A stretch of DNA of 64,000 bases, taken from DATBDN01 sp963715995. GTDB lineage: Bacteria; Actinomycetota; Thermoleophilia; Solirubrobacterales; Thermoleophilaceae. Where the stretch lies: the NCBI GenBank assembly GCA_963715995.1, contig OY970283.1, forward strand, positions 1,178,001-1,242,000, written 5' to 3'. The translations under genes were made by a program, and so were the position numbers. Below, one piece after another: positions 34,868-41,316 of the stretch (within the stretch, counting starts at the first letter, position 1; each line of letters opens with the position of its first letter). The notes under the pieces were generated by a model. The model was not told the DNA's origin, made no database searches, and saw only the letters and a list, made by a program, of their open reading frames with translations.

Positions 34868-35612
34868 CGCCTGCCGCCACCTCCTCGCGGACCCAGTCGT
34901 AGCCCTTCTCCTCCAGGTGGTCGGCCAGCTCGGGGCCGCCCTCCTGCACGATCCGCCCGTTCAGCATGATGTGCACGAAGTCGGGCTTCACGTAGCCCAG
35001 GATGCGCGTGTAGTGGGTGATGATCAGCGAGCCCATCTCCGGCCCGCGCAGTGCGTTCACGCCGTCCGAGACGATGCGAAGCGCGTCGATGTCGAGTCCC
35101 GAGTCGGTCTCGTCGAGCACCGCGTAGGCGGGCTCGAGCATGGCCATCTGCAGGATCTCGGCGCGCTTCTTCTCGCCACCCGAGAAGCCGTCGTTCAGGT
35201 AGCGGCTCGTGAACTCGCGCTCGACGCGGAGCACCTCCATGTTCTTCTTGAGCAGCTGGCCGAACTCCTTGACCTTGATCGGCTCCTCGCGCTTGGCGTT
35301 GATCGCGGTGCGCAGGAAGTTGGCCACCGACACACCGGGGATCGAGACCGGGTACTGGAACGCCAGGAACAGCCCGGCCTTCGCGCGGTCGTCCGGTGCG
35401 GCTTCGGTGATGTCCTCGCCGTCGAGCAGCACGCGGCCCTCGGTGATCTCATAGGTCGGGTTGCCCATCAGCGTGTTGGCGAGCGTCGACTTGCCGGAGC
35501 CGTTGGGGCCCATCAGCGCGTGTGTCTCGCCCTTCTCGATGACGAGGTCGACGCCGTGGAGGATCTCTCGCTCCTCGGTGCGCACGTGCAGGTTCTGGAT
35601 TTCGAGGCTCAT
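34857..35612 (-). CDS. sufC: Fe-S assembly ATPase SufC
   Basis: A 251-residue ABC-type ATPase. Walker A is MGPNGSGKSTLANTLMG, the family-specific FLAFQYPVSIPGVSVANFLR follows, the signature is DGFSGGEKKRAEILQ, and Walker B is YAVLDETDSGLDIDAL. ATG 35612 is chosen because the beta strand LEIQNLHVRT follows at once and it overlaps the rrf2 stop (ATGA); the longer open frame upstream is the rrf2 gene in another frame. Confidence 0.97.
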   Translation of the reverse strand: MSLEIQNLHVRTEEREILHGVDLVIEKGETHALMGPNGSGKSTLANTLMGNPTYEITEGRVLLDGEDITEAAPDDRAKAGLFLAFQYPVSIPGVSVANFLRTAINAKREEPIKVKEFGQLLKKNMEVLRVEREFTSRYLNDGFSGGEKKRAEILQMAMLEPAYAVLDETDSGLDIDALRIVSDGVNALRGPEMGSLIITHYTRILGYVKPDFVHIMLNGRIVQEGGPELADHLEEKGYDWVREEVAAGDAV

Positions 35613-36046
35613 GCGGCCTGCTTCTCCTTCTGTCTCTTCGGGATCAAGTCGTCGAGGGTCATGTCGGTGAGCGTGCGCACGATCGAGCCCTGAACACGCG
35701 TCCAGAGCAGCTTCGTCGGGCACGGCGCGTCGCCGCGCACCTCGCGCGAGCACATTCCCTCGGGGGTGATGCACTCGATCGGGGCGAGGTGCCCCTCCAG
35801 GGCGGAGACGATCTCCGCCATGGTGATCTCCTCGGCGGGGCGCGACAGCGTGTAGCCGCCGTGAGCGCCACGGCGGCTCTCGACCAGGCCCTGGCGGCGC
35901 AGCCGCTGGATCAGGTGCTCGAGGTATGCGAGCGGCAGCCCCTCGGCCTCCGCGATGGTGCCGAGTGAGACGGGCCGCTCGGCATCGGTGCCGGCCAGGT
36001 GCGCCATCACGCGCACCCCGTATTCAGCCTTCGTGGAGAAGATCAC
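35609..36046 (-). CDS. Rrf2-family Fe-S regulator (IscR/SufR-like)
   Basis: A 145-residue winged-helix repressor. The N-terminus (M)IFSTKAEYGVRVMAHLAG and the helix GLPLAYLEHLIQRLRRQGLVESRRGAHGGYTL are the Rrf2 DNA-binding fold. Three cysteines (ECITPEGMC and APCPTK) sit where IscR and NsrR bind an Fe-S cluster. As first gene of the suf operon it probably senses cluster supply and represses its own transcription. GTG 36046 lies 7 nt downstream of a -10-like TAGGAT that is embedded in a perfect palindrome. Confidence 0.92.
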   Translation of the reverse strand: MIFSTKAEYGVRVMAHLAGTDAERPVSLGTIAEAEGLPLAYLEHLIQRLRRQGLVESRRGAHGGYTLSRPAEEITMAEIVSALEGHLAPIECITPEGMCSREVRGDAPCPTKLLWTRVQGSIVRTLTDMTLDDLIPKRQKEKQAA

Positions 36047-36072
36047 CCGGCAAATCCTACCCAGGGGGTAGG
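36044..36072 (-). promoter_or_regulatory. suf operon promoter with overlapping palindromic operator
   Basis: CCTACCC-N3-GGGTAGG (36056-36072) is a perfect 7-bp inverted repeat. Its right half overlaps a minus-strand TAGGAT (36059-36054), which is followed by 7 nt and then GTG 36046. A bound repressor would cover the -10 box of a leaderless transcript. The encoded Rrf2 protein is the natural candidate to bind here. Confidence 0.55.
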
Positions 36073-36077
36073 AGAAG

Positions 36078-37592
36078 CTAGGCGAGCACCTCCGCCGCTG
36101 CGCGCTCGCCGCTGCGCACCGCGCCGTCCATGTAGCCGCACCAGTAGTTCGAGGTCTCGGTGCCGGCCCAGTGGATCTTGCCGACGGGCGCCCTCAGCGC
36201 CTCGCCGAAGTCGATCAGCGTGCCGGGCGCCATCACTCCGACGGGGCAGCCGCGGATCCACACGTCGGAGGGCCAGTCCTTCTCGTAGACGGCCTTCACG
36301 TTCTGGGCCTGGTCGTCGTCGAAGAAGTGCTGGAGCTGGTCGAGGCACGCCTTCTTGCGGTCCTCGAACGAGCGCGGCGTCCAGACGCGCGCCGACGTCC
36401 CGCCGATGAAGCCCAGCACCACGCCCGGGTTGGCGTCCTTCGGCGAGGCATCGAAGGTGACCGTGATCGGCCCGAGGTTCGAGATGCACTGGCCGGAGAG
36501 GCCCTTGTCGCGCCAGAACGGCTTGTCGTAGACGGCCTCGAACTTGCGCAGCGTGCCCTGCGGGATGCGCTGCATCAGCTGGTCGCGCAGGTCGGTCATG
36601 CCGCCGTGGTAGATGATTCGCCCGGCCATCGCCGGCGGCATCGCAACGATCACGCGCTTGCCCTGGACGTAGAACTTGTCGGTCCAGACGCGCACGCCGA
36701 AGTGGCCCTGGTCGATGCGCCGCACCGGCGCGTTCAGGAACACGCGCCGGCCGAGCGCCTTCGCCATCGCGATCGAGATGCCCTGCGCGCCGCCGTCGAT
36801 GCGCGTCTCCTGGCCGCCGCCCTGCGTGTTGAAGTTGCGCTCGAAGGTGCCGACGTTCTGCTCGTCGCCCGACGATGCGATGTAGAAGAGCGTGTAGAGC
36901 AGCGAGATCTCGCGCGGCTCGGCGCCGAAGATCGGCTCGCAGGCGGCCGAGACGAGGTCGAGGAACTCCTGATTGCCGCTCGAGTTCGCGCGGATCCAGC
37001 TGTCGAGCGTCTGGGAGTCCCAGAGGGAAGCCTTCGGATGCGCCCACGGCTTGTTCACGTCGATCTCGGCGGCCATGCTGTCCAGCTGCGCCACCGCCGT
37101 GATGATGTCGGGGGCGATCTCGGGGTCCGAAGGCGCGGTGCCGAACACAGGCGTGTTCGAGGCGAAGGTCTCGCGACGGCCGTCGCTGCGGATGTAGACG
37201 TTGTTGCCTGTGTTGTAGGTGGGGAACGTGCCGATGGCAAGCTCCTTGACAAGCGCGGCGATGTGGTCCTGGGTCGGGCCGATGAAGGTGCCGCCCATGT
37301 CGGCCACCTTGCCGCCGCCGATGTCCTCGTTGAGGGTGCGGCCCCCGACGCGGCCGGATGCCTCCATCAGCACCACCGACTTGCCGGCCGCGGCCACCTT
37401 GCGCGCAGCCGTCAGGCCGGCGAGCCCGGCGCCCACCACGACCACGTCCACCTTCTTGCGCGGGCGCGTGTGCTTGGAGGCGACCGCGGTCGCCGCATTT
37501 GCGGGCGACGCCGCCACGGCTCCCGCCGCTGCGCTCGTTGCCCCTGCCTTGATCAGATTGCGCCGTGTAGGCCGCCAGTCCCTTGCCGCCAT
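36078..37592 (-). CDS. Flavin amine oxidase, Tat-exported
   Basis: A 504-residue FAD-dependent monoamine-oxidase family protein. Residues 1-35 carry a twin-arginine signal (RRNLIKAGATSAAAGAVAAS). The FAD-binding motif is VVVVGAGLAGLTAARKVAAAG, then VLMEASGRVGGRT. The C-terminus has the second FAD segment KIHWAGTETSNYWCGYMDGAVRSGERAA. It would oxidise an amine outside the membrane, giving aldehyde, ammonia and peroxide; the substrate is unknown. It lies 31 bp upstream of rrf2 on the same strand, but the rrf2 promoter sits between them. Confidence 0.92.
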   Translation of the reverse strand: MAARDWRPTRRNLIKAGATSAAAGAVAASPANAATAVASKHTRPRKKVDVVVVGAGLAGLTAARKVAAAGKSVVLMEASGRVGGRTLNEDIGGGKVADMGGTFIGPTQDHIAALVKELAIGTFPTYNTGNNVYIRSDGRRETFASNTPVFGTAPSDPEIAPDIITAVAQLDSMAAEIDVNKPWAHPKASLWDSQTLDSWIRANSSGNQEFLDLVSAACEPIFGAEPREISLLYTLFYIASSGDEQNVGTFERNFNTQGGGQETRIDGGAQGISIAMAKALGRRVFLNAPVRRIDQGHFGVRVWTDKFYVQGKRVIVAMPPAMAGRIIYHGGMTDLRDQLMQRIPQGTLRKFEAVYDKPFWRDKGLSGQCISNLGPITVTFDASPKDANPGVVLGFIGGTSARVWTPRSFEDRKKACLDQLQHFFDDDQAQNVKAVYEKDWPSDVWIRGCPVGVMAPGTLIDFGEALRAPVGKIHWAGTETSNYWCGYMDGAVRSGERAAAEVLA

Positions 37593-37606
37593 TCGGCGGC
37601 AGGTTA
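37590..37606 (-). promoter_or_regulatory. Leaderless-type promoter of the amine oxidase gene
   Basis: TAACCT (37606-37601) is 8 nt before ATG 37592. It overlaps the last codon of the SCO1 gene, so this operon start is internal to the upstream transcript. Confidence 0.45.
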
Positions 37607-38230
37607 CGACTCTTCGCGCTCGAGCACGCTGATGTCGTGTGCCAGATCCTCCGGCGAGGTCTGGTCGATGGACACCGCCACGCGCTGCAGGCCCGCCTTG
37701 TCCACGAGCGTGATCAGCGCCTGGTGCTCCGAGTCACGCAGCTGCGGCTGCACCGCGAACCCGCGCCAGAGCGGCTGGAGCTGGCGGCGGGTGCCGAGCA
37801 CGTAGCGCATGCGGCCGGTCAGCTTTGCCTTCGCGATGAAGGTGCGTGCGCTCGCCGGCGTGTCGCCGAACGGGTCGACGCTGATCGCCAGCGCCGGGAT
37901 CTGCTTGCGGCCGAGGTCGTCGAGCGCGCCGCGGATCATCTGCGCCTGGATCGGACAGGTCTCCTTGCAGTGCGTGTAGGTGTAGGTCACGACCAGCGGC
38001 CGGCCGCGGTACTGAGCCATCGTCACGCGCTTGCCGTTCTGGTCGGTCAGCGTGAAGTTGGGCGCGTGCACGCCGGGCGGCAGCGTCGCGCCGCGGAACG
38101 GCGAGTCCGCCGCGTGCACGACCGCGGGCCCGTTCGGCTGGTCGTTCAGATGCGAGATCAGCACCACGCCCAGCACCGCGACCAGCGCGCAGGTGGTGGC
38201 GAACATGGCTAGGGCCAGGCGTGATCGCAC
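37604..38230 (-). CDS. SCO1/SenC-family copper chaperone
   Basis: A 208-residue membrane-anchored protein with one N-terminal helix (LALAMFATTCALVAVLGVVL). The thioredoxin-fold domain follows, with FTLTDQNGKRVTMAQYRGRP, the copper-binding THCKETCP (C-x3-C) and the distal histidine in DSEHQALI; all three metal ligands are present. Such proteins deliver copper to the CuA site of cytochrome c oxidase. GTG 38230 fits the leaderless pattern; the much longer open frame upstream is antisense to the next gene. Confidence 0.9.
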   Translation of the reverse strand: MRSRLALAMFATTCALVAVLGVVLISHLNDQPNGPAVVHAADSPFRGATLPPGVHAPNFTLTDQNGKRVTMAQYRGRPLVVTYTYTHCKETCPIQAQMIRGALDDLGRKQIPALAISVDPFGDTPASARTFIAKAKLTGRMRYVLGTRRQLQPLWRGFAVQPQLRDSEHQALITLVDKAGLQRVAVSIDQTSPEDLAHDISVLEREES

Positions 38231-38257
38231 CGTTTCGAGGGTACCTTTCCGGTCGTG
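38228..38257. promoter_or_regulatory. Overlapping divergent promoters
   Basis: Minus-strand TACCCT (38243-38238) is 7 nt before GTG 38230, and plus-strand TACCTT (38242-38247) is 7 nt before GTG 38255. The two -10 boxes share bases around GGTACC, so the promoters should exclude each other. Confidence 0.5.
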
Positions 38258-39247
38258 GGGCGCTTGGGGGTGGTGGCGGCCGTAGCCGCGTTGCTGGCTT
38301 TCTGCACGGGGACCGTGGGGGCGGCCGCTCCTGTCACGGGCTACGACGGCTCGAACCCGTTCGACTGCCAGCTCCAGGAGCTCGGTACGGGCGCTGACTT
38401 CAAGGACCCCGGTGCCGACCCGTTCTGCGTCGAGTACGACAAGACCCACCAGAACGTGACCGAGCTCGGCGTGGTCCAGTTCCTGTCGCAGGAGCCGGCG
38501 CGCTTCGCCGCCGCGGGGCCGAAGTGCTGGTACTTCCAGCGCGACCACTGGGTCGGCTCGGTCGTGCAGGGCGACGGCTCGACCCAGACCTACAAGTGGG
38601 ACGGCTCGTACTTCTTCGACAAGGCGCGCGGGCTCGGGGGCGTCTACATCGAGAACTTCTCGATCAACGGCAAGACCGGCGACCCGACGACGCTGCCAGG
38701 CTTCCCCGATTCGTGGAAGCCGTACTTCGGGCCGGGGCGCGGCGGCGTGGTGACGATGGACACGGTGCGCGCGGATCCACGTTGCGTGGCGAAGGCAAAG
38801 GCTGCGCCCGCGCCGGGGCCGTACGCGTGCTCCGAACAGCGCGGCAAGGTGGGGAAGGGCATCGGGCCGCTGCGGCTTGGTGAGTCGCTGGCGGCCGCCG
38901 AATCCGCGCTCGGGCCGCCCGCGCGGACGACAGGCCGCGTGTCGCGCTGGTGCACGGCCGACGGCGGCAAGCTCTCGGCCGGGTTCAGCGGTGGGCGATT
39001 GCGCTTCGCGCTCACGACGTCGCCGGGGTTCTCGTATCGCGGTGTCGCGCCCGGTGCGCGCAGCGCTCGGGTGCGCGGGCACCTGCGCAAGCTCGCTCAG
39101 CGCGGGGGCGTTGCGGTGTTCGTCGCGTCTGCGCGCGGCCGCTCCGTGCTCGTCGGCGCGGATCGGCGCCGTGTCCGCTTCATCGCGCTCGTGGCGCGTG
39201 GCACGTCGCGGCGCGCAGTCGGCCGCTGGCTCGACGCTTCGCGCTGA
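38255..39247 (+). CDS. Secreted protein of unknown function
   Basis: A 330-residue protein with a signal peptide (residues 1-24, ending GAAAP). The first half is rich in aromatic and cysteine residues: NPFDCQLQELGTGADFKDP, ADPFCVEYDKTHQNVTELGV, KCWYFQRDHWVGSVVQ. It may form a disulfide-bonded domain. The second half is basic and Arg/Gly-rich, with PYACSEQRGKVGKGIGPLRLG. I do not recognise a family. It probably acts outside the cell. It is divergent from the SCO1 gene with only 24 bp between starts. Confidence 0.7.
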   Translation: MGRLGVVAAVAALLAFCTGTVGAAAPVTGYDGSNPFDCQLQELGTGADFKDPGADPFCVEYDKTHQNVTELGVVQFLSQEPARFAAAGPKCWYFQRDHWVGSVVQGDGSTQTYKWDGSYFFDKARGLGGVYIENFSINGKTGDPTTLPGFPDSWKPYFGPGRGGVVTMDTVRADPRCVAKAKAAPAPGPYACSEQRGKVGKGIGPLRLGESLAAAESALGPPARTTGRVSRWCTADGGKLSAGFSGGRLRFALTTSPGFSYRGVAPGARSARVRGHLRKLAQRGGVAVFVASARGRSVLVGADRRRVRFIALVARGTSRRAVGRWLDASR

Positions 39248-39295
39248 TCGTCGGGGAGTTTTGGGTGTCCTGGCACCTAAAAGTCCCCAATGATC
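39246..39295. terminator. Long imperfect hairpin between convergent genes
   Basis: GATCGTCGGGGAGTTTTGGG pairs imperfectly with the GGCACCTAAAAGTCCCCAAT segment. It lies between the ends of the secreted-protein gene and the NarL-type regulator and closely matches the hairpin at 50436-50487, which also sits between convergent genes. It is probably a bidirectional terminator of a repeated family. Confidence 0.6.
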
Positions 39296-39299
39296 GCCC

Positions 39300-39935
39300 T
39301 CAGGGCTCGATCAGGCCGCGGCGGATGGCGTAGCGGACCAGCTCGACGCGGTCGCGCATCCCGAGCTTGGCGAGCAGGTTGGCGCGGTGTGACTCGACGG
39401 TCTTCTCGGCGAGGTTGAGGATCGACGCGATCTCCTTGTTGGTGTAGGCCTCGGCGATCAGCTTCACCACCTCGCGCTCGCGTGGCGTCAGCTTCTCGGT
39501 CGGGTCGGAGTCGGGGTCCTCGAGCATCCGCTTGACGAGCGTGCCCTCCGCGTGCGGGGAGATGAACGAGCCGCCCATGGCCACCGAGCGGATCGCGTTC
39601 ACGAGGTCCGTGTCCGCCGCCCGCTTGAGCACGTAGCCGCTGGCGCCCGCCTTGAGCGCTTCCAGCAGGTAGCGCTCGTCGTCGTGCATCGACAGCAGCA
39701 GCACGTTCACCTCAGGCGCCTGCTCGTGGATGTGGCGCGCCGCCTGGAGCCCGGTCATGCGCGGCATCGCGACGTCGAGCACCGCGATGTCCGGCTTGTG
39801 CGCGAGCACCTGCTCGAGCGCGTCGACGCCGTCCTCGGCTTCGGCCACCACGTTCATGCCGTCCTGGCGGTCCAGCAGCATCCGCAGGCCCGCGCGCACG
39901 ATTCCGTGGTCGTCGGCGATCAGGATGTGGAGCAC
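39300..39935 (-). CDS. NarL/FixJ-type response regulator
   Basis: A 211-residue regulator. The receiver domain (about 1-120) contains ILIADDHGIVRAGLRMLL, phospho-acceptor Asp in DIAVLDVAMPRM, and Lys in GYVLKRAADTD. The LuxR-type helix-turn-helix (about 145-205) reads LTPREREVVKLIAEAYTNKE, then EKTVESHRANLLAKLGM. GTG 39935 lies 7 bp after the kinase stop; a GTG 11 codons upstream would overlap the kinase. It acts with the following kinase. Confidence 0.94.
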   Translation of the reverse strand: MLHILIADDHGIVRAGLRMLLDRQDGMNVVAEAEDGVDALEQVLAHKPDIAVLDVAMPRMTGLQAARHIHEQAPEVNVLLLSMHDDERYLLEALKAGASGYVLKRAADTDLVNAIRSVAMGGSFISPHAEGTLVKRMLEDPDSDPTEKLTPREREVVKLIAEAYTNKEIASILNLAEKTVESHRANLLAKLGMRDRVELVRYAIRRGLIEP

Positions 39936-39942
39936 ACGGGCC

Positions 39943-40920
39943 TCATTGCGGGATGTAGAGCCTGACACGCGTACCGGTGCCGGGCGTCGAGTTGACGGTC
40001 AGCTCGCCGCCGACCAGCCGTGCCCGCTCGGCCATGCCCGAGAGGCCGATCCCGCCGCGGGCGTCGGGACCTCCCGACGTGTCGAAGCCGTCGCCGTTGT
40101 CGCGCACGCGCAGCTCGACGCCGTGCGAGGGGAACACGCGCAGGTCGAAGTCGACGATCGTCGCCCCCGAATGCTGGGCGGTGTTCGACAGCGCCTCCTG
40201 GACCACGCGGTAGATCACGGTCTGCTGGTCCTCGGTGAGCGCCTCGGGCGCGCCCTCGTGGTGGAGCGTTGCCTGGATCCCGCTCTGGTCGCTGAAGCGC
40301 GAGAGCTGGGTCTCGAGCGCCGCGATCAGGCCCAGGTCGTCGAGCGCCGCCGGCCGCAGCTGGCGGGCCAGGCGCAGCAGCTCCTCCATGGCCTGGTTCA
40401 CGAGCGTCTTCAGCTCGCCGATCTGCCCCGCCAGCTCCGGCGGGGAGTCCTCGCTCAGCGCCTGAAGGCGCAGCAGGATCGCCGTGAGCGCCTGGTTGAC
40501 CTCGTCGTGCAGGTCGCGGGCGAGGCGGCGGCGCTCCTCCTCCTGCGCGCGCAACACCAGGCGGCCCGAGCGGCGCCGCTCGTCCTCGATCCTTCGCAGC
40601 AGGCGGCGGAACGTGATCGCGAGCCGCTCGACCTCGTCGACCGTGGTGCGCGGGACCACGAACTGGGTCGTCGGCTGCGCGGGGTCGATCTCCTCCAGCC
40701 GCGCGATCAGCGTCTCGAGCGGCGAGAACTGGCGTCGCAGCAGCAGCATGTTGATGCCGAGCAGGACCAGGATCGACATGGCGATCGCGCCGTAGCGCAG
40801 GCGCCCGTCGTTCACCGCGAGGTCGAGCCCGGCCGCTGCCGTGGCGGCGAAAAGCACGGCAACGACCAGCAGCACGTTGACCGCTACGACCTGTCCGATG
40901 AGTGACTCGCGCCTACGCAT
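39943..40920 (-). CDS. NarX/DesK-type sensor histidine kinase
   Basis: A 325-residue kinase. Two hydrophobic segments in the first 65 residues (VVAVNVLLVVAVLFAATAAA and IAMSILVLLGINMLLL) anchor it with almost no external loop, so it may sense through the membrane or the cytoplasm. A HAMP-like linker is followed by HisKA_3 with phospho-His in LARDLHDEVNQALTAIL, and by an ATPase domain with NTAQHSGA, DNGDGFD and GIGLSGMAERA. It is the operon partner of the NarL-type regulator. Confidence 0.93.
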   Translation of the reverse strand: MRRRESLIGQVVAVNVLLVVAVLFAATAAAGLDLAVNDGRLRYGAIAMSILVLLGINMLLLRRQFSPLETLIARLEEIDPAQPTTQFVVPRTTVDEVERLAITFRRLLRRIEDERRRSGRLVLRAQEEERRRLARDLHDEVNQALTAILLRLQALSEDSPPELAGQIGELKTLVNQAMEELLRLARQLRPAALDDLGLIAALETQLSRFSDQSGIQATLHHEGAPEALTEDQQTVIYRVVQEALSNTAQHSGATIVDFDLRVFPSHGVELRVRDNGDGFDTSGGPDARGGIGLSGMAERARLVGGELTVNSTPGTGTRVRLYIPQ

Positions 40921-41036
40921 GACTACAAATGGGGTCCCGACCCTATGTGTGGTTTACAGGGATGCACCGACAATGATGGTGGAGCGCGGATGCCAAATCG
41001 GATCGGGCGTCCCTCCGCAGCAATAGTGTCTAGGTC

Positions 41037-41303
41037 GTGAATCGGGCCCCGTCAGGGGCCCGATTTGCGTTCGGGCCGGCTTTTTGGGCCAATGGCCCAA
41101 AAAGCCTTTTCGCTCTCCGCTTGCGCGGCCCCTGCAAAGCTGCGTCTGGCTTCGTCATCGGTCGGCCATGGGCATATCCCTATGGCCTCCCTGCTTCCTT
41201 GCCAGACTTGCTTTTCGCGGCCCGTTCGCCGGTCCCTTTTGGCTCGTGGTGCTGCGGGGTGGGGCTCGCTATATTTATTGAAGTAATACCCCTCGGTATT
41301 TAG
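41037..41303 (+). CDS. Doubtful 88-codon ORF upstream of rhodanese-MoeB
   Basis: GTG 41037 follows TAGTGT by exactly 7 nt, which matches the leaderless pattern of real genes here. The 88-residue product is rich in Gly, Pro, Phe and Leu and is read mostly from hairpins and the dispersed repeat, so it has no recognisable fold. Its TAG overlaps the ribosome binding site TAGGAG of the next gene. It could be a leader peptide, a transcript start only, or chance. Confidence 0.25.
   Translation: MNRAPSGARFAFGPAFWANGPKSLFALRLRGPCKAASGFVIGRPWAYPYGLPASLPDLLFAARSPVPFGSWCCGVGLAIFIEVIPLGI
41078..41110 (+). terminator. Intrinsic-terminator-like hairpin
   Basis: A perfect 13-bp stem GGCTTTTTGGGCC with GGCCCAAAAAGCC around an AAT loop is followed by TTTT. 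It would stop plus-strand transcripts starting near 41037 before they reach the rhodanese-MoeB gene, so it could act as an attenuator. Confidence 0.5.
41131..41264 (+). repeat. Dispersed repeat, copy 2
   Basis: This copy matches 18046-18176 and includes the nearly identical 50-bp core (41154-41204). Here no nuclease gene follows. The frame equivalent to the nuclease signal peptide (MGISLWPPCFLARLAF) reaches a stop after about 35 codons. Confidence 0.8.
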
Positions 41304-41306
41304 GAG
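41270..41306 (+). promoter_or_regulatory. Promoter, palindromic operator and RBS of rhodanese-MoeB
   Basis: TATATT (41270-41275) can serve as -10. AATACC-CCTC-GGTATT (41285-41300) is a perfect palindrome at the expected transcript start, and TAGGAG (41301-41306) is a ribosome binding site 10 nt before ATG 41317. The palindrome resembles the suf operator at 36056-36072 and also CsoR/CstR-type sites. Confidence 0.5.
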
Positions 41307-41316
41307 TTTTCCTTAC

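Larger units (their letters stand above)
40921..41316. other. 396-bp intergenic region with hairpins, repeat and an AT-rich promoter
   Basis: Between the divergent kinase and rhodanese-MoeB genes lie a leaderless-type TAGTGT box with an 88-codon frame (41024-41303), hairpin ATCGGGCCCC/GGGGCCCGAT (41041-41064), a terminator-like hairpin (41078-41110), dispersed repeat copy 2 (41131-41264), and an AT-rich promoter with a palindrome (41270-41306). Confidence 0.7.

Noticed and set aside
32414..34969. Long plus-strand open frame (851 codons) across sufS and sufD
   Set aside because: It spans two unmistakable suf genes on the other strand and gives low-complexity Arg/Val/Asp text.
36056..36072. 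Terminator after the amine oxidase
   Set aside because: The short stem lacks a U-run, and its right arm overlaps a -10 box placed exactly before the next start, so an operator fits better.
39943..39968. Upstream start (39968) for the NarL-type regulator
   Set aside because: It would overlap the kinase gene by 26 bp, while GTG 39935 sits 7 bp after the kinase stop directly before the receiver fold.
41037..41110. tRNA or riboswitch in the 41-kb intergenic region
   Set aside because: No cloverleaf, anticodon arm or known aptamer core could be traced; only simple hairpins are present.
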